From Fidelibacterota bacterium (lineage in GTDB: Bacteria > Fidelibacterota > JAANXI01), in contig JAANXI010000001.1 of assembly GCA_018263365.1 (NCBI GenBank), forward strand, positions 5,749 through 20,425: a stretch of 14,677 bases of DNA. The letters are read 5' to 3'. Below the pieces are notes generated by a model that saw only the letters and a list, made by a program, of their open reading frames with translations, ran no database searches and was not told where the DNA came from. How positions within the stretch are numbered: position 1 is the first letter of the stretch; each line of letters begins with the position of its first letter. Below are positions 8,101 to 12,862 of the stretch, piece after piece. The translations under genes were made by a program, and so were the position numbers.

Positions 8101-8707
8101 CGGTCTGGACCATGTCCTTGCCTCCGGTCGCGATGTCAACGTGCTCGTGCTGGATACGGAAGTCTACTCCAACACCGGTGGACAGATGTCCAAAGCGACC
8201 CCACGCGGCGCAGTCACCAAGTTCGCCGCCGCAGGGAAGCCGTCCGCCAAGAAAGACCTCGGCAAGATGGCCATGAGTTATGAGAATGTGTACGTCGCAC
8301 GGATTGCCATAGGCGCCAAGGATGCGCAGACAGTAAAAGCGCTGCTGGAAGCCGAATCCTATGACGGACCATCACTCATTATTGCCTATAGTCCGTGTAT
8401 TGAACATGGCTACGACTTGGCAAAAGGTTCGGAACAGCAGGAGCTGGCAGTCGACAGTGGCTACTGGCCGTTGTACCGGTTCGACCCGCGTCTGAAGGAG
8501 CAGGGTAAGAATCTGCTGCAGTTGGACTCCAAAGCGCCGAAGATCCCGCTGAAGGATTATGCGTATCGCGAAACCCGGTACAAGATCCTGAAGAAGGTGG
8601 ATCCGGAGCGCGCGGAAATGCTCATGGAGCAGGCACAGGAGGACGTGAACAAACAGTGGGAATCCTACGAGCGCATGGCCGCCGACTTTAACGGCGAAGC
8701 CAAGTAA
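5123..8707 (+). CDS. nifJ: Pyruvate:ferredoxin (flavodoxin) oxidoreductase, single-chain
   Basis: Cytosolic TPP and iron-sulfur enzyme that converts pyruvate + CoA to acetyl-CoA + CO2 while reducing ferredoxin or flavodoxin. At 1194 aa it is a full-length fused homodimeric PFOR. The N-terminal YPITPSSPMGE (33-43) is the pyruvate-binding region, with Thr36 at the known Thr position. Two 4Fe-4S ferredoxin motifs occur at C701-x2-C704-x2-C707-x3-C711 and C758-x2-C761-x2-C764-x3-C768. The TPP-proximal cluster has C832-x2-C835 and a late C1092 (IIAYSPCIEHG). The TPP/Mg site is GGDGWAYDIGYGG (about 982-994) followed by NTGGQMSKATPRGA. The start was set at 5123 because GGAGA lies at 5112-5116 and MSTKKHTGQIATIDGNEAAA is where family members normally begin. 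The frame stays open upstream to 4946, but those 59 residues look non-coding. The DHOD-like gene follows after 91 bp. Confidence 0.97.
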   Translation: MSTKKHTGQIATIDGNEAAAYVAHKINEVCAIYPITPSSPMGELADEWSTRGRKNIWGAKPLVIEMQSEGGASGAVHGSLQRGALTTTFTASQGLMLMLPNMFKIAGELTSTVFHVAARQVSTHALTIFAEHSDVMTARTTGFGLMPSGSIQEVMDNALIAQAASLEARVPFVHFFDGFRSSHEIQKIEVIPDEVMAAMIDDDLVKAHRERAMDPDNPVLRGTAQNPDHYFQARETVNPYYLATPGIVQKYMDKFAELTGRQYHLFDYVGHPEAERVITLMGSGSEAVHETVEYLADKGEKVGLLKVRLYRPFSAEHFNEALPKTVKSIAALDRTKEPGAAGEPLYQDTVTAVAESVMAGNGWSGAMPNVIGGRYGLSSKEFTPAMIKGVFDEMKKEQPKNHFTVGIHDDVTETNLDWDEEFSTESEKVHRGLFYGLGSDGTVSANKNSIKIIGEETDNYVQGYFVYDSKKAGAQTVSHLRFSPEPVRSTYLIKQANFVGCHQWTFLDQYDILKSAQPGATFLVNSQFGPDEVWDELPKKVQEQIIEKNLDFYVIDAYKIAKDIGLGTRINTIMQTCFFALSDILPQDEAIQKIKDFIKKTYGKKGEKIVEMNFNAVDQAIENMHKVEVPAEVTSDRGMPATVAEEAPDFVKNVEAKIMANKGDEIPVSAFPAGGTFPTGTAKWEKRNIALEIPVLDPDVCIQCNKCSIVCPHATIRPKVFPESALENAPETFKAMKVRGRGFPDDYMYALQVAPEDCTGCGLCVEVCPAKNKEQTGRKAINMEPQPPIREQEAENWEFFLTLPEYDRRELKTQTVKESQYLEPLFEFSGACAGCGETPYVKLASQMFGDRMIVANATGCSSIFGGNLPTTPWTKNKKGRGPTWSNSLFEDNAEFGFGFRIAIDKQREFATELVEKLKNDIGTELADAILNADQSDEAGIADQRERVAELKEKLDSMEETVDVRNLRETADTLVKKSVWIMGGDGWAYDIGYGGLDHVLASGRDVNVLVLDTEVYSNTGGQMSKATPRGAVTKFAAAGKPSAKKDLGKMAMSYENVYVARIAIGAKDAQTVKALLEAESYDGPSLIIAYSPCIEHGYDLAKGSEQQELAVDSGYWPLYRFDPRLKEQGKNLLQLDSKAPKIPLKDYAYRETRYKILKKVDPERAEMLMEQAQEDVNKQWESYERMAADFNGEAK

Positions 8708-8735
8708 AAGCGTGTCTGTACCAATTGAATACAAA

Positions 8736-8766
8736 CATCCGGTGTACGAATCTCGTATGCCGGATG
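8736..8766 (+). other. Intercistronic hairpin between nifJ and the DHOD-like gene
   Basis: CATCCGGTGTACGA (8736-8749), loop ATC, and TCGTATGCCGGATG (8753-8766) form a 14-bp stem in RNA. Twelve pairs are Watson-Crick and the two centre positions are G:U wobbles. Only CCTTTG follows, too poor a U-tract for efficient termination. A segmental stability element that protects the upstream nifJ message, or a partial attenuator, is the likelier role. The wobble pairs suggest it acts as RNA on the plus strand. Confidence 0.6.
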
Positions 8767-8798
8767 CCTTTGTCATAAAGCAAGAAAGGATGTAACGG

Positions 8799-9803
8799 AT
8801 GGACCTGACAACAACGTATCTTGGCATGGACCTGAAAAATCCGATTGTGCCGTCAGCCTCGCCGCTGTCCGAAAAGATCGATAATATCAAGAAGATGGAA
8901 GATCACGGCGCTGCGGCGGTTGTGCTGTACTCTCTGTTCGAAGAAGAAATCGAACATGAGGAAATGGAACTACATTATCACACGACGCGTGGGTCTGACA
9001 TTTATCCGGAAGCTCTGTCGTATTACCCGGAACATGAAGAATATCTCACCGGTCCTGATCTATACCTCGAACATATCCGTAAAGCCAAAGAAGCCGTGGA
9101 TATCCCCATCATTGGCAGCCTGAACGGTATCACCAAAGGTGGTTGGCTGAAATACGCCAAAGAGATGGAAGAAGCCGGTGCGGATGCCCTGGAGCTGAAT
9201 ATTTACTTCCTGGCAACCGATCCGGAGAAAAACGCCCGGGAAATCGAAGACAACTACATTGAAATCCTGGAGGAAGTAAAGCGCAATATAGAGATTCCAG
9301 TCGCCGTGAAACTTTCACCGTTCTTCAGCTCGATTGCAGAGATGGCGCATCGGCTGGATATGGGAGGCGCGGATGGTCTCGTACTGTTCAATCGCTTCTA
9401 TCAGCCGGATATCGACCTCGACCGTCTGGAAGTCGTGCCGAACGTGCTGCTGAGTACGCCGATGGATATGCGCCTGCCGCTCCGGTGGATCGGTATTCTG
9501 CACGACCAGGTCAAATCAGATCTCGCGGCGACGAGCGGTATTCACAACGCGGAAGATGCCCTCAAGATGATCATGGCCGGCGCCAATGTCACGCAGATGG
9601 CCTCTGCCTTACTGAAATATGGCATATCCCGGATCAAGAGTGTGTTAGTAGATATGGAACACTGGATGGAGATCAACGAATATGAGTCCATCCGGCAGAT
9701 GCACGGCAGCATGAGCCACAAAGCCGTTGGGAATCCCGGGGATTTCGAACGTGCAAACTACATCAAGATGTTGCAGAGTTACACCATGGAAGGCATCGTC
9801 TAA
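8799..9803 (+). CDS. Dihydroorotate dehydrogenase-like FMN TIM-barrel protein
   Basis: A 334-aa TIM-barrel of the class 1 DHOD superfamily, in a subgroup I recall lying next to nifJ in FCB bacteria and cyanobacteria. Features of the fold: the N-terminal LGMDLKNPIVPSASPLS (8-24); SLNG (107-110); LELNIYFLATDP (131-142); VKLSP with Lys171, the usual FMN-contacting lysine; FNRF with Asn198; and the flavin-phosphate region ATSGIHNAEDALKMIMAGA (234-252). True class 1 DHODs have an N-x-S-C/x-P-N motif and a loop Cys or Ser as catalytic base. Here this region reads NIYFLATDP, with no Cys and a short loop, so a role in pyrimidine synthesis is doubtful. An FMN redox partner tied to pyruvate oxidation is an inference from context only. 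A GAAAGGA at 8784-8790 supports the start. An intrinsic terminator follows. Confidence 0.88.
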   Translation: MDLTTTYLGMDLKNPIVPSASPLSEKIDNIKKMEDHGAAAVVLYSLFEEEIEHEEMELHYHTTRGSDIYPEALSYYPEHEEYLTGPDLYLEHIRKAKEAVDIPIIGSLNGITKGGWLKYAKEMEEAGADALELNIYFLATDPEKNAREIEDNYIEILEEVKRNIEIPVAVKLSPFFSSIAEMAHRLDMGGADGLVLFNRFYQPDIDLDRLEVVPNVLLSTPMDMRLPLRWIGILHDQVKSDLAATSGIHNAEDALKMIMAGANVTQMASALLKYGISRIKSVLVDMEHWMEINEYESIRQMHGSMSHKAVGNPGDFERANYIKMLQSYTMEGIV

Positions 9804-9832
9804 ACCAGCACACAGGACTTCTGCTGGATCCG

Positions 9833-9868
9833 GGGCGTCGCATTTTGCGGCGCCCTGTTTTTGTTTTT
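9833..9868 (+). terminator. Intrinsic terminator of the nifJ/DHOD-like unit
   Basis: GGGCGTCGC (9833-9841), loop ATTTT, GCGGCGCCC (9847-9855) forms a 9-bp stem with one G:U pair, followed by TGTTTTTGTTTTT. A smaller CCAGCA/TGCTGG hairpin (9805-9810 with 9822-9827) precedes it right after the stop codon. The reverse strand has no T-run after the stem, so it acts only on the plus strand. Confidence 0.9.
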
Positions 9869-9970
9869 AAGTACAGCCGTTGGAAAGGGATTAAGAACAA
9901 GATTATCCCTGAAGGAATCCCCTTGGGACGATTATGAAAAAGAAGGCACTAACCGGTGGATTCTTGCAAC

Positions 9971-10002
9971 TTGAACACTTGAACACATGAACACTCTAAC
10001 AC
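9971..10002. repeat. Four tandem copies of a degenerate 8-mer
   Basis: TTGAACAC, TTGAACAC, ATGAACAC and TCTAACAC lie head to tail, ending 4 bp before the 3' end of the convergent sulfotransferase gene. The surrounding spacer between the two convergent units has no gene. It could be slippage-prone DNA or a short iterated binding site. Confidence 0.7.
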
Positions 10003-10006
10003 TGCT

Positions 10007-10777
10007 TTAGATATATCCCGCCCGCTCCAGCGTCTCCATAAATCCCGGCGTTTCCTGTGCTTCCTGATAGCGATCCTGATATTCAACCTTCTGCCAGCGG
10101 CCGATGGATTTATTGTGAACTGCCTTCACTTCGTGAAACCATCCGGGCGCTTCGCGGATATCCGCATGCTTGTGATATTCCCGGAGGTTTTCGTGGAATT
10201 CCTCGCTGAGAAAATCGAAGAGATTCTGCACGGATTCGTCATAGTTATTGACAATGTCTTCGTAGTGGATGGTGTAGACTTTCGGATGATCTTTGTATTC
10301 CAGTCCCTGACTCACATCGCTGGCCCATCGTGAGGGTTTTACCCAGAATTTTTTCGGATCATTTGGATGCCGTGATGTGATGACATCTCTGCCATCGCGC
10401 ACTATATGGATGAGTTTTACCTGTTCACCGTAATAATCGAGGATTTTGTCGAAATGCCGTACATTTTGCGCCGATTTTTCGCACCAGCGGGTGGCTTCAT
10501 TCGGGAAACGTGTGATAATCGCCTTCCGGTTTAACCGATCGATCCGTTTGGGTTTGATATTGCCGTTGCCATCATCACGCCACTTCGTGAAGACACATAA
10601 TTCCTTGGGAAAAGTGTAGATTGCCGGATGCGCCGAGAGCACAGAAATCAGCAACGTCGTACCGGAGCGTGCACACCCGCCGACCAAAATCGGTTCTTTG
10701 GAAAAATTTGATTCGAATTTGCGCTCGCCCCAGCGGTTAATCAGTGGATAAGTCAGTCGTTTGAACCAGTTTTCCAT
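10007..10777 (-). CDS. PAPS-dependent sulfotransferase family protein
   Basis: Predicted to transfer a sulfuryl group from PAPS to an unidentified acceptor such as a carbohydrate, lipid or peptide. The 256-residue protein has the 5'-phosphosulfate loop GCARSGTT at residues 34-41 and the 3'-phosphate motif VRDGRDVITSRH at 126-137, whose Arg127 and Ser135 are the expected PAPS contacts. CEKSAQN (99-105) and a C-terminal SIGRWQK (about 224-230) are also typical of bacterial Sulfotransfer members. There is no signal peptide or membrane segment, so it is likely cytosolic or membrane-peripheral. The start at 10777 has only a purine-rich AGAGAG upstream. A terminator separates it from the dodecin gene, so it probably has its own promoter. 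It converges on the nifJ unit. No sulfation genes lie nearby to reveal the acceptor. Confidence 0.85.
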   Translation of the reverse strand: MENWFKRLTYPLINRWGERKFESNFSKEPILVGGCARSGTTLLISVLSAHPAIYTFPKELCVFTKWRDDGNGNIKPKRIDRLNRKAIITRFPNEATRWCEKSAQNVRHFDKILDYYGEQVKLIHIVRDGRDVITSRHPNDPKKFWVKPSRWASDVSQGLEYKDHPKVYTIHYEDIVNNYDESVQNLFDFLSEEFHENLREYHKHADIREAPGWFHEVKAVHNKSIGRWQKVEYQDRYQEAQETPGFMETLERAGYI

Positions 10778-10807
10778 GCGGCCATTCTCTCTTTAAATTG
10801 TTTTGAT

Positions 10808-10842
10808 AAAAAACACCCCTCCAATGTAATCAGAGGGGTGTT
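10808..10842 (-). terminator. Intrinsic terminator downstream of dodecin
   Basis: Read on the minus strand, AACACCCCTC and GAGGGGTGTT form a perfect 10-bp stem around an 11-nt loop, followed by a T-run from the six A residues at 10808-10813. It ends the dodecin transcript and insulates the downstream sulfotransferase gene. Confidence 0.88.
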
Positions 10843-10869
10843 GAAATTGAATCGCATTTTACAATACTA

Positions 10870-11073
10870 TTATTTTAGTTTAAATGCGGCATCGATGACG
10901 GCCTGATACTCGACATCGCCGCTGTCGGAAATGCCCCCACGGAATTCGTCTACTTCATACCAATCCAGGTTTTCGATGGTCTCTTCCGCGCGATGCAGCG
11001 CATTTTTAATAGCTACTTCATAGCTCTCTGTGCTTGTACCAATGAGCGTAATTTTCTTATACACGCCAGCCAT
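10870..11073 (-). CDS. Dodecin family flavin-binding protein
   Basis: A 67-aa protein matching the dodecin family, which assembles into hollow dodecamers that bind and buffer flavins (riboflavin, FMN or FAD) in the cytosol. The signature is near complete: the VYKKITLIGTS strand, the helix EVAIKNALHRAEETIENL, then DWYEVDEFRGGI with Trp38, the residue that stacks on the isoalloxazine ring. VEYQAVIDAAFKLK closes it, with the family Gln at 57. The start has an AGGAGG (11079-11084 on the plus strand) five bases upstream. It looks monocistronic, with a promoter at 11119-11148 and a terminator at 10808-10842. Flavin storage would suit a genome segment that also encodes an FMN-type oxidoreductase, but no direct link is shown. 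Confidence 0.94.
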   Translation of the reverse strand: MAGVYKKITLIGTSTESYEVAIKNALHRAEETIENLDWYEVDEFRGGISDSGDVEYQAVIDAAFKLK

Positions 11074-11118
11074 AATATCCTCCTGTTTACTCGTTAAATG
11101 ACATATCCTGTGTTATTA

Positions 11119-11148
11119 AATATATTTGTCCAGCGGCGAAATTGCCAA
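11119..11148 (-). promoter_or_regulatory. Candidate sigma-70-like promoter of dodecin
   Basis: On the minus strand TTGGCA (plus 11143-11148) and TATATT (plus 11119-11124) each match consensus at 5 of 6 positions with an 18-bp spacer. The implied leader of roughly 35-40 nt includes the AGGAGG ribosome site. Confidence 0.5.
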
Positions 11149-11265
11149 CTTCCCTGTTGGAAAGGGAGAAAAATTTTGCTACTGTGCAAGCAGGCCCGAA
11201 TAAGAAACCCGCCGGAAACGGCGAAAGAAGGGCTATTTATCTCACTGCTGAAATAGAGAAAACCC

Positions 11266-11294
11266 TTGATTTTAGCACAACGTCTGAGTAAGAT
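11266..11294 (+). promoter_or_regulatory. Weak candidate promoter of the acyltransferase operon
   Basis: TTGATT at 11266-11271, 17 bp, then TAAGAT at 11289-11294; each box matches at 4 of 6 positions. It lies about 28 bp before the acyltransferase start, divergent from the dodecin promoter. No Shine-Dalgarno is visible before that start, which a short leader might explain. Confidence 0.25.
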
Positions 11295-11321
11295 TTTTTT
11301 GATTTTAACCAATCACATGCA

Positions 11322-12260
11322 ATGAAGACGTCTAAATTTTTGCGATATAGGTTTGAGTACTGGGGGTTGCTCCTCGCGGTTGTTCCCTGGTATTACCTTC
11401 CCCGACGGGCGTCGCTTGCGCTGGGCAGTTTCCTGGGCTGGCTGGTTGCCCATGTTATCCCGATTCGCAGAGATGTTGTGGAATCGAATCTCCTGCGAGC
11501 CTTTCCGCACAAATCCACCAAGGAAATTAGTAAACTGGCGGTCAAAACGTATCAGCATTTCGGACGGATGATCGCCGAATTTGTCCGCCAGGATAAGTAC
11601 GATGCGCGCGATTTGGAGGAATTGATCACCGTCCATAACAGCGAATTGCTTGACCTGATTCAGGAAGATACCGGGGCGGTGCTGCTATTGGGGCACTTCG
11701 GCAACTGGGAGATCTTTGCTCGCTGGCTGGCATGTCTTAATGATCATGAAACCGTTGCGCTGGAACGCCCTCAGGATAATCCCTTTGTCAGCGATTATAT
11801 AAGCAAAAAGCGCCGGTACGGCAATCTCAGTATGATGTCCATCTTCGAGTCGACGTCGGCGTTTATGTCCGTGTTGCAGTCGGGCAAAATCCTCATGATG
11901 CTGGCGGATCAGGACGCCCGAAGGCGCGGTGTTTTTGTCGATTTCTTTGATATTCCGAGTTCCACGCCGCGCGGTTCAGCCGTTTTTGCTTCCCGGCTCA
12001 AGGCTCCGATAATTTTGGCTTTTCCCATTATGATGCCAGACAATACCTACGAGGTAATTTTGGAGCGCATGACTCCGGGGACGAACCGGACAAATAACGC
12101 GATCCGTGGTATTCTACAGCAGTACATGGCGCGGTTGCAGTTTCATGTGAGTAACCATCCGGAGCAGTATTTTTGGTTTCACCGGCGCTGGAAAACGCAA
12201 CCAAAAAAACAATCCGCCACAGACTCTGTGGCGCCATCTCTGGCAGGAGCAGCAGGATGA
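11322..12260 (+). CDS. Lipid A biosynthesis (lauroyl-type) acyltransferase, LpxL/HtrB family
   Basis: Probably an inner-membrane acyltransferase adding a secondary acyl chain to lipid A or a related glycolipid. The 312-aa protein has an N-terminal hydrophobic anchor (about residues 14-47). The catalytic HX4E motif HFGNWE has His125 and Glu130. The ADQDARRRGVFVDFFD segment (195-210) and the C-terminal HPEQYFWFHRRWK (279-291) are both characteristic of the LpxL/LpxM family. The ATG at 11322 lacks a clear ribosome site; a nearby ATG at 11317 is out of frame. The stop codon overlaps the tsaC start (ATGA), and an MsbA-like exporter follows, so lipid A acylation and flipping appear coupled. Family members also acylate other lipids such as ornithine lipids or phosphatidylinositol mannosides, so the acceptor is not certain. 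Confidence 0.88.
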   Translation: MKTSKFLRYRFEYWGLLLAVVPWYYLPRRASLALGSFLGWLVAHVIPIRRDVVESNLLRAFPHKSTKEISKLAVKTYQHFGRMIAEFVRQDKYDARDLEELITVHNSELLDLIQEDTGAVLLLGHFGNWEIFARWLACLNDHETVALERPQDNPFVSDYISKKRRYGNLSMMSIFESTSAFMSVLQSGKILMMLADQDARRRGVFVDFFDIPSSTPRGSAVFASRLKAPIILAFPIMMPDNTYEVILERMTPGTNRTNNAIRGILQQYMARLQFHVSNHPEQYFWFHRRWKTQPKKQSATDSVAPSLAGAAG

Positions 12261-12856
12261 GTAACGAAACGATCCATCAGGCAGTTGAAAGTTTGCGAGA
12301 AGGCAAAATTATTGCGTATCCCACAGATACGCTGTTTGGACTGGGCGTCGATGCGCTCAATGAGGAGGCAATCGGTGATCTCTATCGGCTGAAACAGCGG
12401 AGCAAGCACCGCCCGATGAGCATTATGGTGCCGGTCGGCCAGTGGCGGGGCTGGGTACGATCAGTGAATTCCAAGGCGGGAAAACTTGCCGATAAGTATT
12501 ATCCCGGACCGATTACGCTGATCATGAATGCCGGCGATAAGATCCCGAAACTGCTCACCAAATACACCAACGGCACTATCGGCGTTCGGGTGCCCAATCA
12601 TCCGGTCTGCCTGGAGATGCTGAACGAATTTGACAGCCCTATTATTACTACGAGTGCCAACCTGTCGAATCAGCCAGCAGCCAAAGGGCCGGTGCAGATC
12701 GAAGAGTATTTTGGCGAAGGCGTGGCGCACATTATCACCGATGGACCGAGCCCCGGCGGTATTGCCTCAACCGTCATCGATGTTACAGAAAGTGAGCCTG
12801 TGGTTCTGCGAGAAGGTGCGATCTCCGAATTCGCTGTGTGGCGGACGCTACAGTAG
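12257..12856 (+). CDS. tsaC: L-threonylcarbamoyladenylate synthase (TsaC/YrdC/Sua5 family)
   Basis: Makes threonylcarbamoyl-AMP from threonine, bicarbonate and ATP, the first step of the t6A37 modification on ANN-decoding tRNAs. The 199-aa length fits the short TsaC form without the extra Sua5 domain. Key segments are YPTDTLFGLGVDA (21-33), the KQRSKHRP basic substrate site (46-53), TTSANLS (131-137) and STVIDV (171-176). The frame is open upstream to 12173, but the start at 12257 is preferred because it begins exactly where the family does, has AGGAGC at 12244-12249, and overlaps the acyltransferase stop by 4 bp, implying translational coupling. The ABC exporter begins 6 bp after its stop. 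Other t6A genes (tsaB, tsaD, tsaE) are not in the window. Confidence 0.95.
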   Translation: MSNETIHQAVESLREGKIIAYPTDTLFGLGVDALNEEAIGDLYRLKQRSKHRPMSIMVPVGQWRGWVRSVNSKAGKLADKYYPGPITLIMNAGDKIPKLLTKYTNGTIGVRVPNHPVCLEMLNEFDSPIITTSANLSNQPAAKGPVQIEEYFGEGVAHIITDGPSPGGIASTVIDVTESEPVVLREGAISEFAVWRTLQ

Positions 12857-12862
12857 TTCTGT

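Noticed and set aside
6086..8113. 675-codon open frame antisense to nifJ
   Set aside because: It is a shadow of a highly biased coding strand; the sense frame is an unambiguous full-length PFOR, and the antisense product has no recognised domain.
12173..12256. Upstream GTG start for tsaC, adding 28 residues
   Set aside because: It would overlap the acyltransferase by 88 bp; the ATGA overlap at 12257 with AGGAGC upstream and the family-typical N-terminus is a better start.
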